This document shows, one piece after another, positions 23,661 to 33,405 of a DNA stretch of 64,000 nucleotides. The notes beneath the pieces are model-generated. The model was not told the DNA's origin, made no database searches, and saw only the letters and a list, made by a program, of their open reading frames with translations. The stretch is from NCBI RefSeq assembly GCF_015500095.1, contig NZ_CP062983.1, forward strand, positions 4,092,001-4,156,000, read 5' to 3'. How positions within the stretch are numbered: position 1 is the first letter of the stretch; every line of letters begins with the position of its first letter. The translations under genes were made by a program, and so were the position numbers. The stretch is from Phototrophicus methaneseepsis (GTDB lineage Bacteria; Chloroflexota; Anaerolineae; Aggregatilineales; Phototrophicaceae).

Positions 23661-23964
23661 AAAAGCCTTTTTGGTCATCAAAATGGCTTAATATGACGAT
23701 TACTCCACGTTATTGTGCCGAAGCTCTCTGGAACGGTTGCATCTCGATTTACGTCTGATAAAATGTCTGCCTGTCATAAAAATGATATTAGGCATCTAGA
23801 GAAGTTGCATAGAAAGCCTGAGTTATAACGCATCTATAATGCAAATCTGCTAGGTTGGCGCAAGTTGAGTACATTTACGATGACCGAGTTCGCGCACCTA
23901 GAGCAACAAATAAGAGCAACAACAAGCGGTCACCATTACATTCAGGAACAATGCGGAGAAGACA
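23661..23964. other. 304-bp gap between the regulator and the lipoprotein gene
   Basis: Just after the regulator stop is a weak imperfect hairpin (AGCC..TTTG / CAAA..GGCT) without a T-run. TATAAT at 23835-23840 is a possible -10 but has no acceptable -35. The repeat GAGCAACAA occurs at 23901 and again at 23914. No coding region or structured RNA was recognised. Confidence 0.6.
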
Positions 23965-24699
23965 ATGCAAAAACGTCTAGGGTTCATGCTCATATTGATA
24001 CTAACTGTCGCAGCAGCATGCCAGGTTGGTGAACCGCCCACACAATTTGTGGTAGAGGTCACGGTACCTGTACCTGTTACGGTGGTACAAACAGTGGTGG
24101 TCACGCCCAATACACCAGATAGTTCTGTGATCGACACAACGCCCATCGGCACCCCAACAGCGGCATCTGCAACGGTAGAAGGACAGACCGTACCTGAAGA
24201 ACCCGATGCGACAGCAACAATCACAGGCACGCCACTGCCGGAAGGCTTCCCCACGCCGACTGTAGGCCAGGTCTACACGGCAGAACAGGCCTTCCAGAAT
24301 GGGCGTATGTTCTGGCTGGAACCCGTTGGGCAAATCTGGGTTTTGACCACAGATGAAAACGAAAACCAGGTTTGGCTCGTATATAATGATACCTGGGAAG
24401 AAGGTATGCCGGAGACCGATGATACACTGGTACCGCCAGAACCCGGTTTACAGCAACCTGTGCGTGGCTTTGGTAAATTATGGCGAGAAAATGACGACGT
24501 CCGCAACTTGCTCGGATGGGCTGTTGACCCGGAACTGGGCTTCGTCACACGCTATGAATTCTATCATGGTGGCGAAATGGTCGATGGTACCTATGTCGCC
24601 GCACCGGGTTATCATGTACTCCAGGCTTACAATGGCGATATACTAGTGATTGATGAGGCCACACGTACCTGGTCAAAAGTAGGAAACGTTAGAACATGA
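23965..24699 (+). CDS. Lipoprotein with Thr/Val-rich linker
   Basis: 244 residues. A lipoprotein signal peptide has lipobox A-A-A-C19. It continues with a Val/Pro/Thr-rich spacer (about 25-95), then a globular domain (about 100-240) rich in Trp, with MFWLEPVGQIWVL, VRGFGKLWREN and LLGWAVDPE. The segment around LLGWAVD is faintly like the LGFP type of surface repeat, but I do not recognise the family. The last 4 bp overlap the start of the glycosidase-like gene, so the two are co-translated. It is anchored outside while its partner has no signal peptide. Confidence 0.8.
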   Translation: MQKRLGFMLILILTVAAACQVGEPPTQFVVEVTVPVPVTVVQTVVVTPNTPDSSVIDTTPIGTPTAASATVEGQTVPEEPDATATITGTPLPEGFPTPTVGQVYTAEQAFQNGRMFWLEPVGQIWVLTTDENENQVWLVYNDTWEEGMPETDDTLVPPEPGLQQPVRGFGKLWRENDDVRNLLGWAVDPELGFVTRYEFYHGGEMVDGTYVAAPGYHVLQAYNGDILVIDEATRTWSKVGNVRT

Positions 24700-27215
24700 A
24701 AAATCTCCGTCGCTGGGAACTGGACGCCAAGCAATCTGCCCTGCTCACATTAGCAGCAGATGCAAGACTGAGTCTGACAGATTACTTCGATGACCAGACA
24801 TGGCGGCTCCGGCTTGGTGATGGAGATGTCGCAGCACTTGCAATACAAACACAATATGGCGGTCGTGCAGGGCTCATCAGCCTGGTCCCCATGTGGGAGC
24901 ACGACGGCCATTTTATTTACGAAGCCCAAACGTATGAAAAAGCGCCCATCGTCACGCAGTTCGCGCCGAACTTCATCCAGCTAGAGGGCAAACTGACGAG
25001 TGATACGCTGCTCACAATGCGCCTGTGGGCAATGGATTCCCACACGATTGGCGGTGCGTTCGTCGTAGAAAACACCTCTGAGCGGGCGATTGACCTTCGT
25101 TTCGATCTTTATGGTCACGTCATCAAAGACGGCAAAGAACAGCCTCTATCGCTCATAACCATGCCACGACATCTCCATGCCCTGGCACTTGGCGAGTTCG
25201 ATAATTTAGAGCCCGTCGTCATTGTAGAAGATGGCAATGCTCGTGATGACCGCCCCAAAATCGGCACATCCGTCACAATAAAGCCTAAACAGCACACCCT
25301 GTTCCGATGGGTGCATGTGGGCCTGGGCACCAAGCGCGATTCGCTCAATGTAGCCAATCAATGGCTGGAGGTTAGCTGGTCCGCTTATTTTCAGCAGATC
25401 AATGCCGCAGCAAAGGCACTGCCCCAAATCCAGACGGGGAACCGAGATTGGGATTGGTTGATCGCAGCATCATATAACCAGGTTGCCCAGAGCTTCTTCA
25501 CACCAGCGGGGCACTTGCCGAAAGGGACCTTCGCCGCTAAGAGACGCCCATCTCATGGGTACAGCCAGAACGGTGATGGCAGTGACTATCCACGTGGATG
25601 GGATGGACAGGACCCGATGCTGGCCTACCTCACTACCCCACCGATGGCATCTATAGATCCGATGATCGCGCAGGGCATCATCCATAACTATCTGGCAACA
25701 CAGGCTGATGACGGCAGCATCGACAACAGACCTGGTACGAGCGGCATCAAGCAAGAGATTCTTTGCCCGCCCATCCTGGCGCGTATTGCATGGCATATCT
25801 TCCAGCAAAGCGAGGATGACGCCTTTTTGCAGGCTGTTTTCCCGGGTTTGATGAGCTTTTTGGAGCGCTGGCTAGCCACTGATATTGACGGCGATGGTGA
25901 TGGGCACCCAGAATGGCAGGATGAGCGCCAGATGGGTTATATCGCCTTCCCCACCTTCGCCACATGGCAAACATGGTCGCAGGGGGCTGATATTCGCATG
26001 GTAGAAGGCCCCGATCTTGTCGTCTACCTCATTGCAGAAGCCATGACCCTGCATCATATGGCGGAGCACCTTGGCAAGAAATCCGCCCTACCCACGCTGA
26101 ACAATATCTTGGCTGGTTTACGAAGCCAGCTAGAAAAGTTGTGGCTCAACGATCACTTTGTCTACCGGGACCGCGATACACACATCACCACAACGGGCAG
26201 CGTCATCTTACAAGAAGGCGCTGGCGACCAGAGACACGATGTTGAGCACAGTTTGCTGGTACCTAACCGGCTTATCGTCCGTATCGTTGGTGGCGTAAAT
26301 CATGTACCGCGCATCCGCCTGCACATCGAAGGCCGCGACGACCAGGATCAGCCTATTGAAGAAGCACATACCTTTGAAGCATTTAAGTGGCAGAATCGTC
26401 AGGGGCTGTTCACTTCTCATAAGACTTACAGCAAGATCGACAGCATCTGGTGCGAGGGATTGAGCCGCGTATATAAGATCAACGTGTGCACGCTAGATAC
26501 CACACAGATCGACATCAATACACTGCTGCCCTTATGGATCGGTGCTTTGCCGGAAAAATATACAATCGAACTCGTCAAGCTAGCCACCAATCCCGCCAAA
26601 TTCTGGCAGCCTAACGGTATCACGATGGCCCCTGTCGATTCCCCTCATTATGATCCCAGCAATGCCAAGGGTGCCGGGGGTATCTGGCCCTTCTGGCTAA
26701 CGCTGATTGGCGAAGGGCTCATAGCTGCTAATGAGGCTAAAAAAGCAGGGGAGATGTTCAAGAATCTCTTACAGGCTCAGCTTGAAGCTGTAAAGGATGA
26801 GGGGCACTTCGGCCAGTTTTATCATGCTGAAAAACCACAAGCGCTTGGCGAGAAAAACCACCTCGCTGGTATCGTCCCGCTGCATTTGTTGAATAAGCTA
26901 CTGGGTATCCGTATTGTGGGTCGTAACAAGGTATGGGTCGGCGGTGCCTTTGGCTGGGACCGCGCTGTCACGATTCGCCAGCACGGCGTCATCGTGCGCC
27001 GGACTCGCAAAGAGATTAAAGTGAAGTTCCCATCGGGTTATATTGTTGAATTAGAGGGCGATGCACGCTGGCAAGCGATCATCGACCCCAATGGCAAAAA
27101 TAGCAGGCGCGTGAAACGCTTCCAGGTACCAGAAGTAAAGAAACAGCCTATAACCACCTCAACGACGGTACGCCCTATTGAACGTGTGAATATTCTGATT
27201 GAATATGAAGACTGA
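24696..27215 (+). CDS. Six-hairpin glycosidase-fold protein (GH63/GH116-like superfamily)
   Basis: 839 residues, no signal peptide, so cytoplasmic. Residues about 1-250 look like a beta-sandwich; about 260-740 look like an (alpha/alpha)6 barrel. Typical pieces are DYPRGWDGQDPMLAYL, a Ca-binding-like DIDGDGDGHPEW, and AKGAGGIWPFWL. Candidate acids are the Asp in RGWDGQD and the Glu/Asp in HPEWQDE. The specific GH family and substrate cannot be assigned by eye. It overlaps the lipoprotein gene (ATGA) and is followed 11 bp later by a histidine kinase. Breakdown of an imported or stored oligosaccharide is a reasonable guess. Confidence 0.7.
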   Translation: MKNLRRWELDAKQSALLTLAADARLSLTDYFDDQTWRLRLGDGDVAALAIQTQYGGRAGLISLVPMWEHDGHFIYEAQTYEKAPIVTQFAPNFIQLEGKLTSDTLLTMRLWAMDSHTIGGAFVVENTSERAIDLRFDLYGHVIKDGKEQPLSLITMPRHLHALALGEFDNLEPVVIVEDGNARDDRPKIGTSVTIKPKQHTLFRWVHVGLGTKRDSLNVANQWLEVSWSAYFQQINAAAKALPQIQTGNRDWDWLIAASYNQVAQSFFTPAGHLPKGTFAAKRRPSHGYSQNGDGSDYPRGWDGQDPMLAYLTTPPMASIDPMIAQGIIHNYLATQADDGSIDNRPGTSGIKQEILCPPILARIAWHIFQQSEDDAFLQAVFPGLMSFLERWLATDIDGDGDGHPEWQDERQMGYIAFPTFATWQTWSQGADIRMVEGPDLVVYLIAEAMTLHHMAEHLGKKSALPTLNNILAGLRSQLEKLWLNDHFVYRDRDTHITTTGSVILQEGAGDQRHDVEHSLLVPNRLIVRIVGGVNHVPRIRLHIEGRDDQDQPIEEAHTFEAFKWQNRQGLFTSHKTYSKIDSIWCEGLSRVYKINVCTLDTTQIDINTLLPLWIGALPEKYTIELVKLATNPAKFWQPNGITMAPVDSPHYDPSNAKGAGGIWPFWLTLIGEGLIAANEAKKAGEMFKNLLQAQLEAVKDEGHFGQFYHAEKPQALGEKNHLAGIVPLHLLNKLLGIRIVGRNKVWVGGAFGWDRAVTIRQHGVIVRRTRKEIKVKFPSGYIVELEGDARWQAIIDPNGKNSRRVKRFQVPEVKKQPITTSTTVRPIERVNILIEYED

Positions 27216-27226
27216 GTTCCTGCCAG

Positions 27227-28285
27227 ATGAATGACGGTACGCCCAGCGGAGTTAAGCATGAGCAGCGCCTTATGACCCAAACGCTAAATGCAATCCAATA
27301 CTATGAGTTTATCTTTCGTAGCAGTGGCGAAGGTATTCTCATCGCCGATGAGCGTATGTTGCGGCATCTTAACCCGGCAGCAGCCGCTATGCTGGGCAGC
27401 ACACCAGAATCATTCATCGGGAAGACAATCCGCGAAGCTTTTAAGGGCAATCATGCCCTGCTCAATCTATTTGAACGAGAAGGCTCGCAACAGCTTGATG
27501 TGCGTCTGCCCCGTCGCAGGCTGGCAGAAGGGGCCGCGGAGACACTCGACACAGGCGAGCGCATCGTCCTGCTGCGGGATATTACCGAACAGCGCGACCT
27601 CGATACACGACGCGATACGCTCATTGCCGCAATCGTCCATGATCTGAAAAATCCCATTTCCGCCATTAACGGCTTTGCCGATCTCATCGAGCGCTATGAG
27701 GGCAATCCGGAAAAACAGGCCCATTTCCTAAAGCGCATCCAGCAGACGACGACGAAACTGCAAAATGTCATCCGGCCCCTGGTGGACCTGGCATGGATCG
27801 AAGCAGGTATGCCCCTACGGCACGTCCCCATCCGGCTGGACGCTGCCATTAAACAGGCCGTTGATAACGTCCGGCCCCTGGCCCGCGAGCACGAAGTCAG
27901 CATTGCCACCTCCCTGCAAACGCCCTTACCTGTCGTTATGGGCGACCCGGAGCGTCTGGAAATCGTCATAGAAAATATGCTACAGAATGCAATTCTTTAC
28001 TCCCATGCCCAGCATCCCGTCGCTATTCATGCCTGGGGCGATGAAGCCGAATTGTATTGCAGCGTGGCGGACCAGGGCATTGGCATCCACGATGATGAGA
28101 TAGAAAGTATCTTCGACAGGATGTACCGCAGTGAAGACGAGCAACTACAAGATATTCCGGGGCATGGGCTTGGCCTGACTGTCGCCAGAACAATTATACG
28201 GCGACACGGTGGCGATATGTGGGCATCCAGCAATTATGGCGAAGGCACAGTCGTTACATTCTTGCTACCCGTTGTTCAGCTTTAG
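27227..28285 (+). CDS. PAS-domain sensor histidine kinase, cytoplasmic
   Basis: 352 residues with no transmembrane helix. A PAS-like domain (about 22-115, GEGILIADERMLRHLNPAA) precedes HisKA with phosphoacceptor H138 in IVHDLKNPIS, then HATPase_c with N box ENMLQNAILYS, G1 ADQGIGI and GHGLGLTVA. It starts 11 bp after the glycosidase-like gene, in the same operon. No response regulator is adjacent; the nearest orphan regulator is at 38.5 kb. Confidence 0.9.
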   Translation: MNDGTPSGVKHEQRLMTQTLNAIQYYEFIFRSSGEGILIADERMLRHLNPAAAAMLGSTPESFIGKTIREAFKGNHALLNLFEREGSQQLDVRLPRRRLAEGAAETLDTGERIVLLRDITEQRDLDTRRDTLIAAIVHDLKNPISAINGFADLIERYEGNPEKQAHFLKRIQQTTTKLQNVIRPLVDLAWIEAGMPLRHVPIRLDAAIKQAVDNVRPLAREHEVSIATSLQTPLPVVMGDPERLEIVIENMLQNAILYSHAQHPVAIHAWGDEAELYCSVADQGIGIHDDEIESIFDRMYRSEDEQLQDIPGHGLGLTVARTIIRRHGGDMWASSNYGEGTVVTFLLPVVQL

Positions 28286-28326
28286 ACAGGTCTGCGACTT
28301 TAGACATGCCTGGTTAAATATTCCAA

Positions 28327-28342
28327 TCACAGAATACTGTGA
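28327..28342. promoter_or_regulatory. TCACAG-N4-CTGTGA palindrome
   Basis: 6-bp perfect arms, located 25 bp upstream of the GTG start of the ThrB-like gene. Candidate operator; the arms are short enough to arise by chance. Confidence 0.3.
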
Positions 28343-28366
28343 CTGCCAACCCAAGAGGACGCCATC

Positions 28367-29272
28367 GTGCAAAAGATTAAAGTTCGTTTGCCTGCCACTA
28401 TGACCGATTTCGGCCCAGGTGTGCGCACGCTTGGCCTTGCCCTGTCGCTATATGCCAATGTCGATTTTAGCCCGCGCAGTGACGATGATTTGATCGTTGA
28501 AACAGAAGGCGAAGGGGCCGGGCGTTATGCCCTTGGGCTGCGGCACCCGGTCGTATTGGGCATGATGCGCGTCTTCCAGGCGACTGAACAGGCCCCCAGC
28601 GGGGTGACAATCCGCATCAAGAATGACATTCCATTGGGTAGCGGCCTGGGTGCAGAAGAAGCCTTTATGACAGCTGGCATCATCGGGGCCAATAACCTGC
28701 TCAATCATCCTTTTAACAGGGATCAACTCATCCAGATGGCATCCGATGCGACAAAGCGGCCTGATTGTGCCGTGACGACGATCACGGGCGGACTAACAGC
28801 CCATACCTACGAAGACGAAACCGTCGTGCATCGCTCGTTAGCGTTATCACCGTTCAAGCTCATCCTCGCTATCCGCACAGATGATGGCTATGAAAGCCCC
28901 ACTCTGCCAACGCGCGTTCCTATGGCGGATATGCTCAGGAGTCTGCACAATCTACCGATCCTCATTGACGCCCTCGGAGCAGGTAACTTACCCGCTGTTG
29001 CCGCTTCGGTACAGGATGGCGTCCTGGCAGAAGCAACGCGGCGGCGAATCGGCGGCTTTAACCACGTGGCGGAAGTCGCCCGACTGGCGGGTGCCCTAGG
29101 CGTAACAACCAGCGGCGGCGGCCCGGCGATGATCTTCATCGCAGAGGACCACCATAACCGAATTGCGGAAGCCATCGAAACGGCCTTTTACAATATCCAG
29201 ATCCCCGCGCGGGTGCTAATCGTGCCAATGGACACTCAGGGCGTCGTTATCAGCATGATGCAATCAGCCTAA
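28367..29272 (+). CDS. GHMP-kinase-family protein resembling homoserine kinase, with altered motifs
   Basis: 301 residues, the length of ThrB. Overall order matches ThrB: VRLPATMTDFGPGVRTLGLAL (4-26), the phosphate-binding loop IPLGSGLGAEEA (88-99), RPDCAV (131-136), and C-terminal GGGPAMIF. In active ThrB these are usually ANLGPGFD, GLGSSAA and HPDNV. Here the two Ser of the loop are Ala-Glu, Asn is Cys, and Asp of GPGFD is Arg. It may therefore have a different substrate or be inactive. GTG start with AGAGG upstream. No other threonine-pathway gene is nearby. Confidence 0.75.
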   Translation: MQKIKVRLPATMTDFGPGVRTLGLALSLYANVDFSPRSDDDLIVETEGEGAGRYALGLRHPVVLGMMRVFQATEQAPSGVTIRIKNDIPLGSGLGAEEAFMTAGIIGANNLLNHPFNRDQLIQMASDATKRPDCAVTTITGGLTAHTYEDETVVHRSLALSPFKLILAIRTDDGYESPTLPTRVPMADMLRSLHNLPILIDALGAGNLPAVAASVQDGVLAEATRRRIGGFNHVAEVARLAGALGVTTSGGGPAMIFIAEDHHNRIAEAIETAFYNIQIPARVLIVPMDTQGVVISMMQSA

Positions 29273-29432
29273 ACAGCAAGCATCTCATCAGCACGCTGCC
29301 GAAACAAGCTACCGATACACAGTTCATCCTATAGATTCTGTCTACACAGCCAGGGCCAAATGGGCGTATGATGACACCCCATGTCGTTAATGGCTATCAA
29401 GACATCTGCCATAGTTATAGAAAGTTAATCGA

Positions 29433-31325
29433 ATGAGTTTCTTCCGGTCTATGCGACGCCGCCCAGGCAAAGCCAATGAGGAAATCTTCACACCGGATGT
29501 CCCCGTACAATGGCAGCGCATGTTATCCCTCTTACGCCCCTATATAGGGTGGATGATTATCGCTGTTATTGCTCTCGTCGGCAGTTCCGCACTGAGCCTC
29601 GTGTTTCCCGCTATTATCCAGCAGGTTGTCGATACTGTCTTACAGGAGCGCAACACACAACTGCTGAATCAGATCACAGTGGCCCTGCTGGGCGTATTTT
29701 TACTGCAATCCCTGACCACATTGGTGCAGACGTATGCCGTCAATTATGTCGGTGAGCGCATCGTCATGGATGTGCGCGTCAAGCTGTATGATCGTCTGCT
29801 GGATTTCTCGCTGGGGTTCTTCACAGAGAACCGCGTCGGTGAGTTGATCAGCCGGATGTCCAGCGACGTTACCAAGCTGCAAAGTGTCATCACCAATAAC
29901 ATCACGACGCTGCTCTCCCAGGCTCTGACGATGATTGGCTCCATCGTGATTATGTTCGTCATCAACTGGCGACTGTGCCTGTTCATCCTTGTGCTGATCC
30001 CGATTATTATGGTAGTCGGCATGGTCTTTGGTATCTTCTTCCGCCGCTACAGCGAACGCGTCCAGCAAGAAATCGCTGAATCCACCATCGTGGCCGAAGA
30101 AGTCTTCCAGAACATTCGCGAAGTCAAGAGCTTTGCCCGCGAACCTTACGAGAAGAACCGTTATAACAGCGCGATTGATCGTGCATTCGATGCGACTGTC
30201 CGCCTGCTGAGGATTCGGGCAGTCTTTGGGCCACTCGTCGCCTTCTTAGGTTTCGGCGCATTGGCAGCGTTATTATGGTTTGGCGGGCGAGAAGTCATCG
30301 ATGGTCGGCTGACAGGCGGTGCCCTGGTCGCGTTCCTGATCTATGGGCTGACTGTGGCGTCCAGCTTCGGCAGGCTGGTGGGGCTCTACTCCCAATTCCA
30401 GGAAGCCATGGGCGCGACCAAACGCATCTTCTACCTGCTAGACCTAGCCCCACAAATCAAAGATAAGCCCAATGCCAGGGCCATCCAGCACGTGGAAGGC
30501 CATATTCAACTGGATGGCGTCAGCTTCGCCTATACGCAAAATCATCCGGTACTGCAAGACATCAATCTGGATATTGCCCCTGGCGAGGTGGTAGCACTCG
30601 TTGGCCCAAGCGGTGCCGGCAAGAGCACATTATTCAACCTAATTCCGCGTTTCTATGACGTGGATGCAGGTAACGTCAAAATTGACAACATGGATGTCCG
30701 CGACGTCACCCAGAGCAGTCTGCGCGCCCAGATCGGCATTGTGCCACAGGAAACCCTGCTCTTCGGCGGTACTATCCGTGAGAACATTCTCTACGGGCGG
30801 TTAGATGCCCATGAAGAAGACCTCATCGCCGCCGCAAAAGCTGCTAACGCCCATGATTTCATCATGCTGCTCCCGGATCAATATGAGACAATTGTCGGCG
30901 AGCGCGGCGTCCGGCTCAGCGGCGGTCAGCGACAGCGCGTCGCCATTGCCCGCGCTATCCTTAAAGACCCGCGTGTTTTGCTGCTCGACGAAGCGACCAG
31001 CAGCCTGGATAATGAAAGCGAACATCTCGTACAGGAAGCCCTGGGCCGCCTGATGCAAGACAGGACCACTCTTATCATCGCACACCGCCTGAGCACAGTC
31101 CGCATCGCACACCGCATCGCCGTTGTAGAAGAAGGCCATATCATTGAACTGGGCACCCATGACGAATTAATGGCCCATGATGGCCTCTATGCCCGTCTAT
31201 ACGACATGCAGTTCCGTGATACAGATATGATGGATACAACTATGGATTCAGAAGGCACCCATCCAGAAGATGTTGACCCAGAAGATATTGACCCAAATGT
31301 TGAACTGCCCGCAGGAGCCGATTAA
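29433..31325 (+). CDS. MsbA-type ABC exporter (fused membrane and ATPase domains)
   Basis: 630 residues. Six hydrophobic helices in 35-330 are followed by the ATPase domain with Walker A GPSGAGKST (about 391-399), signature LSGGQ (about 495), Walker B VLLLDEATSSLD and the switch His in IIAHRLST. Acts as a dimer exporting a lipid, drug or peptide; the substrate is unknown. An acidic 40-residue tail rich in Asp/Glu/Met follows the ATPase. It shares one base with the next gene (TAATG), so they are coupled. Confidence 0.93.
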   Translation: MSFFRSMRRRPGKANEEIFTPDVPVQWQRMLSLLRPYIGWMIIAVIALVGSSALSLVFPAIIQQVVDTVLQERNTQLLNQITVALLGVFLLQSLTTLVQTYAVNYVGERIVMDVRVKLYDRLLDFSLGFFTENRVGELISRMSSDVTKLQSVITNNITTLLSQALTMIGSIVIMFVINWRLCLFILVLIPIIMVVGMVFGIFFRRYSERVQQEIAESTIVAEEVFQNIREVKSFAREPYEKNRYNSAIDRAFDATVRLLRIRAVFGPLVAFLGFGALAALLWFGGREVIDGRLTGGALVAFLIYGLTVASSFGRLVGLYSQFQEAMGATKRIFYLLDLAPQIKDKPNARAIQHVEGHIQLDGVSFAYTQNHPVLQDINLDIAPGEVVALVGPSGAGKSTLFNLIPRFYDVDAGNVKIDNMDVRDVTQSSLRAQIGIVPQETLLFGGTIRENILYGRLDAHEEDLIAAAKAANAHDFIMLLPDQYETIVGERGVRLSGGQRQRVAIARAILKDPRVLLLDEATSSLDNESEHLVQEALGRLMQDRTTLIIAHRLSTVRIAHRIAVVEEGHIIELGTHDELMAHDGLYARLYDMQFRDTDMMDTTMDSEGTHPEDVDPEDIDPNVELPAGAD

Positions 31326-32392
31326 TGAGCAAAGCCACTGACTCCGCCAGCATCAGCACCACGCTTTTGCAGGAAGTCGCCTTATTCGATACCGACGACA
31401 GTGTGCTGGTATTCAGTGCGGAATCAGTCCCACTGCTGCGCAGCCTCGCCCGCACGGTGGCACAAGTCGATGTTTATGAGTTGCAGCACAGCTATATTGA
31501 TAAACTGCCAAATATGCAAAAGGTCACTGTGCATACAGAAGTCTTCCCGCCAGTGGAAGACAAATTCGACAAAATCATTATCTTCGTACCCAAAGGGCGG
31601 GATTTTGCACGCGCCCTGCTGTGGCAAGCATCACAAGTCTTGGCCCCAGGCGGCACAGTATATATTGCAGGGCCGACCAACGGCGGCGCGAAGACCGTCC
31701 TCAAGGATGCTGCCGACCTATTTAAAGACGTGACCACACTCGTCTTTAAGAAGCGGCATCGTGTGGGTTCAGCTCGGCACGCATCCGCCAGCGTTTACCC
31801 GGCTGAATGGGGCGAAGAGCCGACGCAAATACAATTTCGCACCCTGGAAACGCCCATCAAGCCGCTGGTTGTCGCAACAATACCGGGTATCTTTAGCTGG
31901 GAGCATCTCGATGAAGGGACGCGCTTTTTGCTAGAGACTATCGATATGGAGACACTGCTGGCTGATAAAACGGTGCTTGATGTCGGCTGTGGAACAGGCG
32001 TTATAGGGGCTCTGGCCGCAGGCTATGCCCAACACGTCACTCTCGTGGATGACAATTTACTGGCCGTCCGCTGCACACAGGCCACCCTGGCACACCATCA
32101 CATCACCAACGCGGCTGTCCTCGCCAGCGATGTTTATAGTGCCCTCAGCGATGAGCGTTTCGACATCATCCTGAGTAACCCACCCTTCCATGAAAAATTC
32201 GACATTAATGCCAATGTCGCTCATCGCATCCTCAAGGAAGCCAAAGCGCATCTGACCAAGCGTGGCAGCGTCATATGGGTGGCGAACAGCTTCTTAAGAT
32301 ATGAAGATGTCGCGGCTGAGCATTTTCGTTCCGTCGAAGTGCTGGCACAGAACGGTAAGTTCACCGTCGTACAGGCTACACAGCCATTATAA
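31325..32392 (+). CDS. RsmC-like class I methyltransferase (rRNA guanine-N2 type)
   Basis: 355 residues with two tandem Rossmann-like halves, as in RsmC/RlmG. The C-terminal half carries motif I DVGCGTG (about 219-225) and motif IV SNPPFH (about 284-289), the N-P-P-[FY] of amino-group methyltransferases. The N-terminal half is a degenerate copy. Likely target is an rRNA guanine. Translationally coupled to the ABC exporter (1-bp overlap), although no functional link is obvious. Confidence 0.85.
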   Translation: MSKATDSASISTTLLQEVALFDTDDSVLVFSAESVPLLRSLARTVAQVDVYELQHSYIDKLPNMQKVTVHTEVFPPVEDKFDKIIIFVPKGRDFARALLWQASQVLAPGGTVYIAGPTNGGAKTVLKDAADLFKDVTTLVFKKRHRVGSARHASASVYPAEWGEEPTQIQFRTLETPIKPLVVATIPGIFSWEHLDEGTRFLLETIDMETLLADKTVLDVGCGTGVIGALAAGYAQHVTLVDDNLLAVRCTQATLAHHHITNAAVLASDVYSALSDERFDIILSNPPFHEKFDINANVAHRILKEAKAHLTKRGSVIWVANSFLRYEDVAAEHFRSVEVLAQNGKFTVVQATQPL

Positions 32393-32412
32393 AGCGTGAC
32401 AGGGAGGCCCTA

Positions 32413-33405
32413 ATGCTAACAGGCAAACAAGTCCTCGTAACAGGCGCAACAGGATTTCTGGGTGGTGCGTTGGTACGACGTTTATCTGCCGATGGCGCGC
32501 AGGTGCGTGCCCTGGCGCGCCGCCCTGGCCGTGATGATTACATTAAGGACCTGACCGACGTCACAACAGTCATGGGAGATGTCACTGACCCGGCAAGCCT
32601 GGAAGAAGCCATGCAAGGGGTTGAGATCGTCTTTCATGTGGCGGCTATGGCTTGGGGGCCTCTCAAAAAGCAGCGCGTCGTCAATGTGACCGGGACGCGC
32701 AACGTCGCACAGGCCGCTACCGAAGCAGGCGTGAAGCGGTTGGTCCATGTGAGCACTGTTTCTGTCTATGGCTACCGCAATCAGGGCCGTGTGACGGAAA
32801 AAACACCTCTCCACCCTGGTAGCCCACCCTATGCGCACAGTAAAGCAGAAGGTGAAGCCGCTCTGAGAGCGGCCGTGGAAAAAACGCATTTGGATTATGC
32901 TATTGTACGTCCTGGGATGATTTATGGGCCACGCAGCACAAGCTGGACGCGCGGCCTCTTCCGATTGGCAAAGCTGCGCCCCACCCCCTGGCTTGGTGAT
33001 GGTAGTGGCACAGCTTTCCCCATCTATGTCGATGATGTGGTGTCATTGATGATCGCAGCAGCCACCCACCCCGCCGCAGTCGGTGAGGCTTTCAATGTCA
33101 CGCCAGATCCTTCGCCAACATGGCGTGAATTCCTGGGATACTATCAGGCCCTAGCTGGGCATCAGGGCTGGGTGGGCTTGCCGCTAATCCGGCTCGTTAA
33201 AATCATCGCACCTCTGGTTGACGCCATCCTGACCCTGCGCGGTGAGCCGCAGGATATTGGCCGCCTCGTTGACCAGATGTCCAAGCAGACGACGTATAGC
33301 AACGAGAAAGCCAAAACGTTGCTCGGTTGGGAGCCACAAGTTAGCCTGGCTGAAGGTGTGCAATATTGTGTCCCCTACCTGCAGGAAGAAGGATTACTCC
33401 CTTGA
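32413..33405 (+). CDS. NAD-dependent epimerase/3-beta-hydroxysteroid-dehydrogenase-like protein
   Basis: 330 residues, extended SDR fold. NAD motif GATGFLGG at 11-18; catalytic Ser in HVSTVSVYG, and Y140/K144 in YAHSK. PGMIYGP follows, as usual. AGGGAGG lies 5 bp before the ATG. The substrate, a nucleotide sugar or a sterol/terpenoid, is undetermined. It sits between two methyltransferase genes and its stop overlaps the next start. Confidence 0.9.
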   Translation: MLTGKQVLVTGATGFLGGALVRRLSADGAQVRALARRPGRDDYIKDLTDVTTVMGDVTDPASLEEAMQGVEIVFHVAAMAWGPLKKQRVVNVTGTRNVAQAATEAGVKRLVHVSTVSVYGYRNQGRVTEKTPLHPGSPPYAHSKAEGEAALRAAVEKTHLDYAIVRPGMIYGPRSTSWTRGLFRLAKLRPTPWLGDGSGTAFPIYVDDVVSLMIAAATHPAAVGEAFNVTPDPSPTWREFLGYYQALAGHQGWVGLPLIRLVKIIAPLVDAILTLRGEPQDIGRLVDQMSKQTTYSNEKAKTLLGWEPQVSLAEGVQYCVPYLQEEGLLP

